A stretch of 64,000 nt of DNA, taken from the NCBI RefSeq assembly GCF_050908235.1, contig NZ_CP194340.1; one strand, written 5' to 3'. This document shows, one piece after another, positions 24,634-32,918 of this stretch (the stretch's first letter is position 1; each line of letters opens with the position of its first letter). Source of the stretch: Pseudoramibacter alactolyticus (GTDB lineage: Bacteria > Bacillota > Clostridia > Eubacteriales > Eubacteriaceae). The translations under genes were made by a program, and so were the position numbers. The notes under the pieces are model-generated. The model made no database searches and was not told the DNA's origin. It was given only the letters and a program-made list of their open reading frames with translations.

Positions 24634-25827
24634 TTAAAGATCGGACGGATTGCCGGGGATCTTCGGCGCATCGGACGGCCGTTTGCGCAGGCGATGGGCC
24701 CACATCCAAAGCAGGACCGTACCGGTGAGATAAGCGCAGGATGCAAAGATCAGCACAGGGCCGATCACGGGAATCTGCTCGAGCAGGGAGAGCGCACAGG
24801 CGCCGAGAATCGCCGTGAGCCAATGGTTTTGCTTCGGGAAAATGAGTCGGCCGAAGGCGGCGCCGGTAAAGGCGTTGGCCGGCAGAATCAGCGCCGCGAA
24901 GCTCAGCAGCGCAAAGGCAGCCACCGGAATGCCGATGAAGGTCAGGCAGGCAATGAGCGCGGCCGGCACGATGAGCAGCAAAGCGACGAGGCCCGGCACG
25001 ATGGGCTGCCATTTCTTTTCCCGGGTGAGGCGGACGGCATTATTTAATGCCGGAGTGGCAAATACCGCGATCAAAATGGCCATCAGGGCCGAGGCCAAAA
25101 GCCAGTACACAATGGCACGGCCCTTCTTGGCGGCGGCTGCGTGGGCAAGCTGCTGTGCGCTGCGGTCGTTATCGGCCTTATGGAAGGTCATGTTGCCGAC
25201 AGCGGCGCCCTTGGGAATGGTGGGGCGTTGCTTGGCAGTTACCTTCAGGGTGCCGGTGATTTTGGCGTCGGCGCCGATGATCACCGTTTCGGCGTCCAGG
25301 GTGACGTCGCCGTCGACCTGACCGTTAAAGGTGACGGTTTCGCCGGCGAGGTTTGCGGCCTGGGCCTTGCCGGCAAAGGTGACATCCTGGCCGCTGGCGT
25401 AAAAGCCGGCGGCCTTGGTTTTGCGGTCGGCGGTGACGCCTTGCCCGGCAACGGTGATATTGTGGCGGGCCGTCACCTGATGCAGGTTCAGGTTTTGACC
25501 GGCGGCACGCAGACTGCCGTCGATGCGGGTGTTCGTCAGGGTGACGGTGCTGCCGGCAACAAAGGCCGAGCCGCCGATGTGGACGCTGTCGGCGCTGATC
25601 GACTGGCCGGCCGCGAAGAGATCGCCGCCGATCTGCCGATGCGCCAGGGCAACGTTGGCGTCAGTTGTGAACAAATCGTTGCGGACATCGCCTGTCAGCT
25701 CATTGCTGAAGACATTGCCGGCGCTGTCGGCGGTGTCGGCTGCCGCGAAAACCGGCACGGCAAGGGTGAGGCCAATGGCCAAAATGGCCAAGCCGGCCAA
25801 AATCGGACGGGGCTTTAAATGTTTCAT
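24634..25827 (-). CDS. Secreted/membrane bactofilin-like (polymer-forming) protein
   Basis: A 397-aa protein. It has a signal peptide (PRPILAGLAILAIGLTLAVPVFA, cut after AFAA-like site ~29). Residues ~40-200 form a right-handed beta-helix of repeating short G-D/V-x-A-G strands typical of bactofilin/polymer-forming domains. Four or five transmembrane helices follow from ~230 to 380 and a basic tail ends it. It is probably an envelope scaffold; the exact role is unknown. RBS GGAGG. Convergent with eutH. Confidence 0.72.
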   Translation of the reverse strand: MKHLKPRPILAGLAILAIGLTLAVPVFAAADTADSAGNVFSNELTGDVRNDLFTTDANVALAHRQIGGDLFAAGQSISADSVHIGGSAFVAGSTVTLTNTRIDGSLRAAGQNLNLHQVTARHNITVAGQGVTADRKTKAAGFYASGQDVTFAGKAQAANLAGETVTFNGQVDGDVTLDAETVIIGADAKITGTLKVTAKQRPTIPKGAAVGNMTFHKADNDRSAQQLAHAAAAKKGRAIVYWLLASALMAILIAVFATPALNNAVRLTREKKWQPIVPGLVALLLIVPAALIACLTFIGIPVAAFALLSFAALILPANAFTGAAFGRLIFPKQNHWLTAILGACALSLLEQIPVIGPVLIFASCAYLTGTVLLWMWAHRLRKRPSDAPKIPGNPSDL

Positions 25828-26002
25828 AAGACCTCCTCTGAATTCATAAATTTAAATTAAAGAAATTTAGTCAAGCTTATCATGATAGGCGGAAGAAGTC
25901 AAATGCGATTAAGCTGGCGCCGTTGCACTTTGACGCCCGATTTTGCTATAATAGGGAACGTTCTGCCGCGGTGCAGAAAATTCGAAATGAAAGAGGCGAA
26001 CC

Positions 26003-26944
26003 ATGCGTCATAAAATTTTATTTTTTGATGTCGACGGCACCCTGGTGAATTTTGATCGGCAGCTGCCGGCGTCTGCAGCGAAGGCGCTGCGCGCGGCCCG
26101 GGCGGCGGGGCATCGCCTGATTCTTTGCACTGGGCGCAGCCGGTCCCAGATTTATCCTTTTTTGAAAGTCTTCGGCTTTGACGGCATGGTCGGTGCGGCG
26201 GGCAGCCACGTTATTTTGGACGGCAGGGAGGTGGCCCACCACACCTTCGGGGAGCGGCGGCTGGCACCGCTGGTGGCCATGCTCAATGAGAAGGATGTGC
26301 CCATGCTGCTGCAGACGGCCGGAGGCGGCGTTTTGACGCCGGATGCGGTGCCGGCTCTGGGACGGTTTCGCTTGTTCCAAACGGATCCCGCCCGTCCGCT
26401 GGTGGCGGCGATTCGCGAGGCCATTGGTCCGATGCGCATCGATCCCGACCGGACGGTCTATGCGGCGCATTACGGCGAGACGGAGTGTCTGGTGTATTGC
26501 AACGCGCCGATGGATCACCGGGCAATGGATGCGGCGCTGGCGCCATTGGGACTGACGGCGACGCCCAGCAGCTTGGAGCCGGCGGACGAGCACGCCGGTG
26601 AGATTACCTTGCGCGATGTGAGCAAGGCGGCGGGGATGCAGGAGCTTTTGACGGCGATGGACGCTGATGTGGCGGACACAATTGCCTTTGGAGACGGCCC
26701 CAACGATCTCGAGATGCTGGCTTTTGCCGGCATCGGGGTAGCCATGGGCAACGGTGTGGCGGCGGCAAAAGAGGCTGCCGATCAGCCCTGCGCGGCAAGT
26801 CGGGTATCCAAATCGGTCAGCAGATCGGCTAAGGTGGTCGCGGCCAGGCTCGCCGCCATGGCCCGGGCGGCTGCTGTCAGTTTATCGTCGAGGACCGCGT
26901 GCACATTGCGTCCCACCGGGCAGTCGGGGTTGGGATTTTTGTGA
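26003..26944 (+). CDS. HAD-superfamily (Cof type IIB) phosphatase with a replaced C-terminus
   Basis: A 313-aa reading. HAD motif I is FFDVDGTLV, motif II LCTGRS, motif III/IV GDGPNDLEMLAFAGIGVAMGNG; these hydrolases act on sugar phosphates and other small phosphates. Family resemblance stops at AKEAAD (~residue 260), where a C-terminal strand and helix are expected. The last ~50 residues (Ala/Ser/Arg-rich) are the antisense of the Rrf2 gene that begins there on the other strand. The catalytic motifs are intact, but the C-terminus looks like readthrough after a deletion junction, so activity is uncertain. Confidence 0.75.
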   Translation: MRHKILFFDVDGTLVNFDRQLPASAAKALRAARAAGHRLILCTGRSRSQIYPFLKVFGFDGMVGAAGSHVILDGREVAHHTFGERRLAPLVAMLNEKDVPMLLQTAGGGVLTPDAVPALGRFRLFQTDPARPLVAAIREAIGPMRIDPDRTVYAAHYGETECLVYCNAPMDHRAMDAALAPLGLTATPSSLEPADEHAGEITLRDVSKAAGMQELLTAMDADVADTIAFGDGPNDLEMLAFAGIGVAMGNGVAAAKEAADQPCAASRVSKSVSRSAKVVAARLAAMARAAAVSLSSRTACTLRPTGQSGLGFL

Positions 26945-27219
26945 AAGTGAAACAGCGGTTTGTCGCGGCCTTCCACAGCGTTAAAGATGTCGAGCAGGGT
27001 AATGGTTTCCGGCGCCTTTAAAAGACGGGCGCCGCCGATCCCGGCTTCCACCTGCACCAGGCCCGCGCGCTTAAGCTGGCCTAAAATATTGCGGATGATC
27101 ACCGGATTGACATTGACGCTGCCGGCAAGAAAGCTGGATGTGGTTTTGGCTTGGCCTTCAAAGGTAACGATCGCCAGCAGGACGTGGGTGGCAATGGTGG
27201 TTCGGGATGAAAAGGGCAT
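26782..27219 (-). CDS. Rrf2-family transcriptional regulator
   Basis: A 145-aa winged-helix regulator: AIVTFEGQAKTTSSFLAGSVNVNPVIIRNILGQLKRAGLVQVEAGIGGARL is the family's DNA-binding domain (split here only by description, residues ~15-65). Only one Cys is present in the second half, so the IscR-type Fe-S cluster is not conserved; it is closer to YwnA-like members. Its 3' end overlaps the HAD reading by 163 bp, and its stop codon coincides with the point where HAD homology ends. Confidence 0.85.
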   Translation of the reverse strand: MPFSSRTTIATHVLLAIVTFEGQAKTTSSFLAGSVNVNPVIIRNILGQLKRAGLVQVEAGIGGARLLKAPETITLLDIFNAVEGRDKPLFHFHKNPNPDCPVGRNVHAVLDDKLTAAARAMAASLAATTLADLLTDLDTRLAAQG

Positions 27220-27317
27220 AGCGTTCTCCTTTGCGCCGGCGGTGCCGGCGATCGTGCTTATTGATGGGATTTATTGTATCAAAAGGGAGATGTTGCCGCA
27301 ATGGTTACAGGGAAAAA

Positions 27318-28217
27318 TCAGTCCGGGCGCGCGCTGGGGGCGGCGACCAGTTCGCGGCTGACGGACTCGATCTGATCCGAGAGCACGGAGTGGCGGTTCC
27401 ACAGGATGGTGAAATCGTGGTTGATTTTAAAGTCTGTCAGGGGAATGGTGCGCAGCGTGCCGCGGGCCAGGGCCTCTTCCGCCGCGGTTTGATAGAGAAA
27501 GGAGATGCCGCAGTCCCGTTCGAGCAGGGCGATGATGGCGTGCATATTGCCAACCTCGACAAAATGGGCGAAGTCGGTGACGGCCAGCCCCATGACGGCC
27601 AGACTGCGCTCCAGTATGGCACGGGTGCCCGAGCCCGTCTCCCGGATCAGGATGCGTTCGCCGAGTAGATCCCGGGTGGCGCGAATGGGTCGGGCAAAGC
27701 GATGGCCGGCGGCGCACACGGGGATATAGGGCACACTGCGGTAGACGCGCTTTTCATAATAGCCGGGATCGTAATACCCCTCTACCACGGCAAAGTCGAT
27801 GCGGCCGTGGTTCAGATCGGCGAGGAGCTTTTGCGTGTTGCCGTAGCGCACCCGCAGGTCCGTGTGGGGATGACGGTGGATGAAGGCGGCCATGGGCGCA
27901 ATGAGATCAAACTCGCCGATGGTCATCGTCACGCCGAAGGTCAGCCGGTGACGGCCCGGACGGCTTTCCCGAATCCGGGTGCGGATCCGGGCTTCGTCGT
28001 TGCACATGGTTGTCATCGCGTCGCGCAGGATACGTCCGGCGGCGGTCAGCTGCAGTTTTTTCCCTTCCCGGGAAAAGAGCGTTTCGCCGAATTCGGCCTC
28101 AAGGGCGTGGATTTGCTGAGAGACGGCCGGCTGGGTGATGTGCATGGTCTCGGCGGTTTTGGAAAAATTCAGCGTTTCGCAGGCGTTCAGAAAGGTGTAA
28201 ATTTTAAAATCGAGCAT
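27318..28217 (-). CDS. LysR-family regulator divergent from yeiH
   Basis: A 299-aa LTTR with an N-terminal winged HTH (ETLNFSKTAETMHITQPAVSQQIHALE, residues ~14-40) and a periplasmic-binding-like effector domain. It diverges from a YeiH-family gene; such LysR-YeiH pairs are common and usually linked to sulfur or cysteine metabolism. A large AT-rich inverted repeat lies between the two genes. Confidence 0.88.
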   Translation of the reverse strand: MLDFKIYTFLNACETLNFSKTAETMHITQPAVSQQIHALEAEFGETLFSREGKKLQLTAAGRILRDAMTTMCNDEARIRTRIRESRPGRHRLTFGVTMTIGEFDLIAPMAAFIHRHPHTDLRVRYGNTQKLLADLNHGRIDFAVVEGYYDPGYYEKRVYRSVPYIPVCAAGHRFARPIRATRDLLGERILIRETGSGTRAILERSLAVMGLAVTDFAHFVEVGNMHAIIALLERDCGISFLYQTAAEEALARGTLRTIPLTDFKINHDFTILWNRHSVLSDQIESVSRELVAAPSARPD

Positions 28218-28300
28218 GGTGTCCTCCGAATATAATAGGGCGTTATCGGTCTGTTCGAGCCGATGCCCAGGATGCGGCCAAAGGGGTTGTGGTGATTATC

Positions 28301-28332
28301 ATAAATTTTATTGATGATTAAATCAATATTTA
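28301..28332. promoter_or_regulatory. Inverted repeat in the lysR-yeiH intergenic region
   Basis: Nested arms ATAAAT/ATTTAT and ATTGAT/ATCAAT around GATTAA form a symmetric AT-rich site, the type of T-N11-A operator LysR proteins bind. A TATACT at 28360-28365 is a possible yeiH -10. Confidence 0.5.
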
Positions 28333-28401
28333 TTATTTTATCTTTTGAAAAATTGCGATTATACTGGATTTAAAACAAAGAGAAAATTTGGAGGGACAAC
28401 G

Positions 28402-29427
28402 ATGGATTGGATTCGAGAACATAGCCGCGGCGTTTTGCTTTGCCTGGCGATCGCGCTGCCCAGCTGGTTTCTGGGGCAGGCCTTTCCGATTGTGGGCGGC
28501 CCGGTCATTGGGATTTTGCTGGGGATGATCGTCACGCTGTTGATCAGAGATAAATCGGCTTTGAACGCGGGGATCGGCTTTGTGTCGAAAAAGGTGCTGC
28601 AGTACGCGGTGATTTTGCTGGGCTTCGGTCTGAACCTGAGCGTGGTGCTCGAGACCGGGCGTCAGTCGTTGCCGATCATCGCGGTGACCATCGCCACGTC
28701 GCTGGTGCTGGCTTTTGCGCTCAGTCGGGCTTTTCACATCCCCGGCAAGATTGCGACGCTGATTGGCGTGGGCTCTTCCATCTGCGGGGGATCGGCCATT
28801 GCGGCGACGGCGCCGGTGATCGACGCCGACGACGAGCAGGTGGCCCAGGCGATTTCCGTGATCTTTTTATTTAACCTGATCGCGGCGCTGATTTTCCCGA
28901 CGCTGGGCAATCTCATCGGTTTTGCCCATGGCAGCGAAGCCTTCGGCATTTTCGCGGGGACCGCGGTGAACGACACCTCCTCGGTGACGGCGACGGCCTC
29001 TGTTTGGGACAGCATGCACCATCTGGGAAGCGCCACGCTGGACAAAGCCGTCACGGTGAAGCTCACGCGGACGCTGGCCATCATCCCGATCACCCTGGTG
29101 CTGGCGCTGCATCGGGCGCGCAGGGAGCAAAACGAAGATAATAGCTTCAGTTTTAAACGGGCGTTTCCGATGTTCATTTTGTATTTTGTGATCGCCTCGC
29201 TCATCACGACCGTCTGTGTGCACTTCGGCGTGGACGCGGCGGTTTTCAACCCGCTGAAGACCTTGAGCAAATTCTTTATCGTGCTGGCGATGTCGGCGAT
29301 CGGCTTGAATACCGATATTGTGAAGCTGGTGAAAAGCGGCGGCAAGCCGATTCTGCTGGGGTTTTGCTGTTGGGTGGGCATTGCCGCGATGAGCCTGCTC
29401 ATGCAGCATCTCACCGGGCTTTGGTAA
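28402..29427 (+). CDS. YeiH/UPF0324-family membrane protein (putative sulfate exporter)
   Basis: A 341-aa protein with ~10 hydrophobic segments. Family features: GIGSSICGGSAIAATAPV-like loop (GVGSSICGGSAIAA, ~residue 118), an internal FAGTAVNDTSSVTATA loop, and a late LAMSAIGLNTDI. ATG 28402 follows GGAGGG at the right distance; the longer reading from 28345 has no ribosome site. Members are annotated as putative sulfate exporters; some are linked to sulfur amino-acid stress. Confidence 0.85.
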   Translation: MDWIREHSRGVLLCLAIALPSWFLGQAFPIVGGPVIGILLGMIVTLLIRDKSALNAGIGFVSKKVLQYAVILLGFGLNLSVVLETGRQSLPIIAVTIATSLVLAFALSRAFHIPGKIATLIGVGSSICGGSAIAATAPVIDADDEQVAQAISVIFLFNLIAALIFPTLGNLIGFAHGSEAFGIFAGTAVNDTSSVTATASVWDSMHHLGSATLDKAVTVKLTRTLAIIPITLVLALHRARREQNEDNSFSFKRAFPMFILYFVIASLITTVCVHFGVDAAVFNPLKTLSKFFIVLAMSAIGLNTDIVKLVKSGGKPILLGFCCWVGIAAMSLLMQHLTGLW

Positions 29428-29517
29428 TCGGCGGGGCGAAGCCGATGCCCGGAAGGGGGGCGCCAATGCGTCCTTTTCGGTGTTTGGCGTTAAATTTGGA
29501 TTTTTTTGAGATTTTTC

Positions 29518-29545
29518 TTGATTTATCGCGATTTCCTGCTATAAT
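29518..29545 (+). promoter_or_regulatory. Promoter of tRNA-Arg
   Basis: TTGATT (29518-29523), a 16-bp spacer, TATAAT (29540-29545); transcription would start a few bases before the tRNA. Confidence 0.75.
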
Positions 29546-29563
29546 AGATCGAGTAAGGTTGAT

Positions 29564-29640
29564 GCGCCAATAGCTCAGCTGGATAGAGCGTTCGGCTACG
29601 AACCGAAAGGGCAGGGGTTCGAATCCCTTTTGGCGCACCA
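29564..29640 (+). tRNA. tRNA-Arg (anticodon ACG)
   Basis: A 77-nt cloverleaf. The acceptor stem GCGCCAA pairs with TTGGCGC, the D arm is GCTCAGCTGGATAGAGC, the anticodon loop CTACGAA is closed by TTCGG/CCGAA, and the T arm is AGGGGTTCGAATCCCTT. An encoded CCA ends it. The ACG anticodon would be modified to ICG. Confidence 0.97.
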
Positions 29641-29722
29641 CTTTGTAAGGTATGTCGCAAGTCTAAGGACCTGCTTTTTTATTGCGCGTTTTGTGCATAG
29701 AAAGGTTCCGCTAAGTGTTTGC

Positions 29723-29751
29723 TTGATTTAATAATTGATTTGTGTTACCAT
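29723..29751 (+). promoter_or_regulatory. Likely promoter of the TetR / radical SAM cluster
   Basis: TTGATT (29723-29728), a 17-bp spacer, TACCAT (29746-29751). Confidence 0.5.
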
Positions 29752-29756
29752 TTTAT

Positions 29757-29768
29757 TGACTTAAGTCA
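29757..29768. promoter_or_regulatory. Palindromic operator TGACTTAAGTCA
   Basis: A perfect 12-bp palindrome just downstream of the -10 and 30 bp before the TetR start codon, the usual place for an autorepressor site. Related repeats lie at 23153-23180. Confidence 0.6.
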
Positions 29769-29797
29769 GTCAATTTTTAAAATTGAAGGAGCTTCGG

Positions 29798-30388
29798 ATG
29801 AGAACGACAAAGAAACCGGAAGAAAGAAAAGAAGAAATTGTCCAAACGGCAAAGCGTTTATTTGTTGAAAGGGGATACAAAAGAACCCAGATAAAGGACA
29901 TTGTCGGCGCGGTCGGCGTTGCACAGGGATTGTTTTATTATTATTTCAAATCAAAAGAAGACGTGATGGAAGCGGTCGCGGTGGAATACGGGACGAAAAT
30001 TTTCTGCAGGATTCGAGAATTGGTCAATCAGGATATATCGGCCATTCAGAAACTGATGGTCATTTATGATTTTTTTATCGACGCGGCGCAGCAGCAAAAG
30101 GCTTTATTTTTGGAAATCCAAAACGCGGGAGGCGGCGAAGTTCACGAGAAAATCATATTGGATGTCGGCGGGAAACTTATTCCCTATATCAGTCAGATTA
30201 TAAAAGAAGGAAAAAAGAACGGGGAATTGAGCTGCGAGGCTCCCGATTTGGTTTCACATTTTTGTGTCAGCGGGATGATACAGGTTTTAAATGCCGTTCC
30301 GGCAGATCGAAAGATTCAATTTATGACAGATAACAGAAAGATTTTCATTGGTCTTTTTGTTCGAATACTTGAAATAAAGGAGTGTTAA
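29798..30388 (+). CDS. TetR-family regulator of the radical SAM / KAS III-like / ABC cluster
   Basis: A 196-aa protein with an N-terminal HTH (AKRLFVERGYKRTQIKDIVGAVGVAQGLFYYYFKSKEDVM pattern, residues ~15-55) and a helical ligand domain. ATG 29798 follows GAAGGAG with six bases between; the in-frame TTG at 29783 overlaps that site. It is the first gene of a tight operon (3 bp to the radical SAM gene). The palindrome in its leader suggests self-repression relieved by a ligand. Confidence 0.9.
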   Translation: MRTTKKPEERKEEIVQTAKRLFVERGYKRTQIKDIVGAVGVAQGLFYYYFKSKEDVMEAVAVEYGTKIFCRIRELVNQDISAIQKLMVIYDFFIDAAQQQKALFLEIQNAGGGEVHEKIILDVGGKLIPYISQIIKEGKKNGELSCEAPDLVSHFCVSGMIQVLNAVPADRKIQFMTDNRKIFIGLFVRILEIKEC

Positions 30389-30391
30389 TCC

Positions 30392-31618
30392 ATGAGTCAG
30401 CATAAGGTCTTTTCCGATTTGAACGATCGCATTGAATCTGCCATGTCCGTCCGGAATTTGGAGCGGGAAAGCCGTCAGATTGCTCATTTTATCAATAAGC
30501 ATGGCGAAAGATTCCATTATGATGCGCAAAAAAAGCGTTTTTTTATCAACAGCTTTTATCCGTCCTTTCCGGGAAAGGCATGGACGCGTTTTATTTTGGG
30601 CGGCAAGAAAATTGTAAAAGACAATACCAGAATCCCGATTCAGGCGGATATCGTGGTGACGGGGAAATGCCACTGCAATTGTTGGCATTGCTTTCGGATA
30701 AAAGATAAACGGGAAGATCTGTCGTTAAAGGAAATTGAACGCGTGATGGGGGAGCTTTACGCATTAGGGACGGCCACTGTGGGGATCACGGGCGGAGAGC
30801 CGATGCTGCGGGAAGACATTCGGGATATTTTAAAATTGATTCCGGAAGGCATGGAAGGACAGCTTTATACCACAGGCCACCAGATAGACAAAAATTTTGC
30901 CGAATTTATTCAATCGACAAACGTGACGAGGGTTATCGTCAGCCTGGATCACTACCTTGAAGATGCGGCAAACGCGATGCGACATTACGGCCACGCATAT
31001 GAGGAAGCCGTCAAGGCCATCCAGTGTTTGGTTTCATCCGGCGTTTATACGGCCGTGACGGTTTGCATCACTGAAAATTTATTGAATGAAGAAAAACTGA
31101 CGACTTATTTCAGACTGGTCAGCTCGCTGGGGCTGAATGAAATCAGAATTATTCTTCCCATTCCGCAGGGAAATTTGGAAGGCCGGCGCGTCAGCCGCAT
31201 TTATTCAGATGCGATTAAATATATTAAAAACATCAAGAAAAAATATGAAAAGGATATTTCATTTCCCGGTATTTTAAATTTCTGTGAATTTGAAAGCCCC
31301 GATTATCTGGGCTGCAGCGCGGGCGCCAATTATATTTCGATCAATAACGACGGCCTGGTTACGCCGTGTGTCGCGGTTCCCCTGTCCTTTGGCAATATCC
31401 GAAAGAAGCATCTGAAAGATATTTTTGAAGAGATGAAGCGCTATTTCCCGAAATCCGGAAGAATTTGCTACGGTAAGCTTTCGGGCAGGGCCATGTCGGG
31501 GATGGATGTGGATACGCGCGTCACGCCGTTGGGCGTTGAAGATTCCGCCCAGGTCGCCTGTCGCTGCGCCAAGTCAAAGCGCCGGGCGGCGCTGTTTGAC
31601 TGTTTTAACTTAAAATAA
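30392..31618 (+). CDS. Radical SAM/SPASM-type enzyme of unknown substrate
   Basis: A 408-aa protein. The radical SAM cluster motif CX3CX2C is at Cys93, Cys97 and Cys100 (GKCHCNCWHC, with an extra Cys95), followed by GITGGEPMLRED (GGE motif). The C-terminal third is SPASM-like: GCSAGANYISINNDGLVTPC and a late VACRCAKS...DCF, enough cysteines for one or two auxiliary Fe-S clusters. The N-terminal ~85 residues are not recognised. It is coupled with a KAS III-like protein, an ACP and an ABC exporter. No precursor-peptide ORF is seen, so the substrate may be carried on the ACP. Confidence 0.82.
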   Translation: MSQHKVFSDLNDRIESAMSVRNLERESRQIAHFINKHGERFHYDAQKKRFFINSFYPSFPGKAWTRFILGGKKIVKDNTRIPIQADIVVTGKCHCNCWHCFRIKDKREDLSLKEIERVMGELYALGTATVGITGGEPMLREDIRDILKLIPEGMEGQLYTTGHQIDKNFAEFIQSTNVTRVIVSLDHYLEDAANAMRHYGHAYEEAVKAIQCLVSSGVYTAVTVCITENLLNEEKLTTYFRLVSSLGLNEIRIILPIPQGNLEGRRVSRIYSDAIKYIKNIKKKYEKDISFPGILNFCEFESPDYLGCSAGANYISINNDGLVTPCVAVPLSFGNIRKKHLKDIFEEMKRYFPKSGRICYGKLSGRAMSGMDVDTRVTPLGVEDSAQVACRCAKSKRRAALFDCFNLK

Positions 31619-31637
31619 AGAATGGGGGAAAGAAAGA

Positions 31638-32654
31638 ATGACGAGCATAATCGGAACGGGAAGTTTTTGTCCGCCGGTCGTCAAAGACGAAGCGTTTATA
31701 AAAAAATATGGCAAGAAAGCGGTGGCGGCCGGCCGGCTGCTGGCGCACCATGAGCACTATCAGGCCACGGTCCCCGATACGGGCGAACGGCTGCATTCCA
31801 ATCTGGATATGGCTGAAGAAGCATCCCGGCGAGCCATCCTTTCAGCGGGGCTCGATCCCAATGATGTGGACATGATAATCTATTCGTCATGCTCGCCGGA
31901 AATGTTGCTGCCGCCCTCTTTTGCATTATTGCAAAAACGCATGGGAATTGACCGCTGTGCAGGTGTCGACATCCGGTCTGGCTGCGCGGGATTCGGCACG
32001 GCATTGACGGTGGCGGATGCCGCCGTCAAGACGGGAAAGGCGAACCGGGTGCTGGTGGTCGGCGCGGATGCCATATCTTCGCGGTTTACGATGCTGCCGG
32101 CAAAAACGGCCGGCATCAAAACCGTCTTCAACCACATGTTTTTCGGCGATGCGGCAGGCGCGGTCGTTTTGGCCGATGTGCAGGATCGCGGCATTTTATA
32201 TTCTGAAATGGTTTCGGATCATGCGGATGTTGTCAGCGGCTCGTCGATGACAATCGGCGGCTCGCGTTTTCCATATCCGAATGAAGCGGTTCCGGAAGAT
32301 GATTGGGCGGTCTATCAAAAGGGCGGCGTCAGTGAAAAATATTTGTCGGAAGCGCTGATCAATACGCTGGGCCGGCTGAAGGATCGGCAAAAAGTGGCCA
32401 TGGATCAGATCGATGCGTTTATCATGCCAATTGAATCGGAAAAAATCCGCCAAAAGGTTTTATGCGCATTCCCGGAAATCGATGCGCACAAAATTTTAAG
32501 CGGCGGGGAGGGCGGCGCGCTGATCAACGCGGCCATCCCGCTGACCATCGATCGAGCGGTAAAGGCAAACCAGATAAAGGAAAACGATCGCGTGTTGATT
32601 TATGCCGCGGAGAACACGCAGTGGCAGCACGCTGTCGTTATCATGAAGTGGTAA
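31638..32654 (+). CDS. KAS III (FabH)-like thiolase-fold protein with an incomplete catalytic triad
   Basis: A 338-aa thiolase-fold protein. The nucleophile is present at Cys116 (DIRSGCAGFG). Where FabH has the catalytic His (PHQAN) this protein reads MPIESE, and where FabH has Asn (YGNTSAAS) it reads GGEGGALINAA. So the Cys-His-Asn triad needed for decarboxylative condensation is not intact. The N-terminal region (VPDTGERLHSNLDMAEEAS) is otherwise FabH-like. Acyl transfer via the Cys is more likely than chain elongation; known KAS III-like acyltransferases exist in natural-product pathways. Followed after 12 bp by an ACP. Confidence 0.83.
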   Translation: MTSIIGTGSFCPPVVKDEAFIKKYGKKAVAAGRLLAHHEHYQATVPDTGERLHSNLDMAEEASRRAILSAGLDPNDVDMIIYSSCSPEMLLPPSFALLQKRMGIDRCAGVDIRSGCAGFGTALTVADAAVKTGKANRVLVVGADAISSRFTMLPAKTAGIKTVFNHMFFGDAAGAVVLADVQDRGILYSEMVSDHADVVSGSSMTIGGSRFPYPNEAVPEDDWAVYQKGGVSEKYLSEALINTLGRLKDRQKVAMDQIDAFIMPIESEKIRQKVLCAFPEIDAHKILSGGEGGALINAAIPLTIDRAVKANQIKENDRVLIYAAENTQWQHAVVIMKW

Positions 32655-32666
32655 AGGAGGTTGATC

Positions 32667-32903
32667 GTGGACGTGATGGAAAGACTCGGGGATTTGATAG
32701 GCGAGAATTATAATTTGGATCATGTTGAGCTTCGCGAGGATACGCGGTTAATCGAGGATTTACACCTCGACAGTTTGGATATGGTCGAAATGGTGGTGGA
32801 AATAGAGGATGCCTTTGATATTGTCATCCCGGAAGAAAAGATGGAAGCCATGGAGAATATCGGCGACGTCGTCGGCGTCATCGAAGCATTATCCGGCAAA
32901 TAA
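32667..32903 (+). CDS. Acyl carrier protein, cluster-dedicated
   Basis: A 78-aa acidic four-helix ACP with the phosphopantetheine site DLHLDSLDMVEMV (Ser36). GTG 32667 is chosen because AAGGAGG lies six bases before it. It lies between the KAS III-like gene and the ABC ATPase, so it probably carries the intermediate for the KAS III-like and radical SAM enzymes rather than serving general fatty-acid synthesis. Confidence 0.92.
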   Translation: MDVMERLGDLIGENYNLDHVELREDTRLIEDLHLDSLDMVEMVVEIEDAFDIVIPEEKMEAMENIGDVVGVIEALSGK

Positions 32904-32918
32904 AATGGAGGTACGGAA

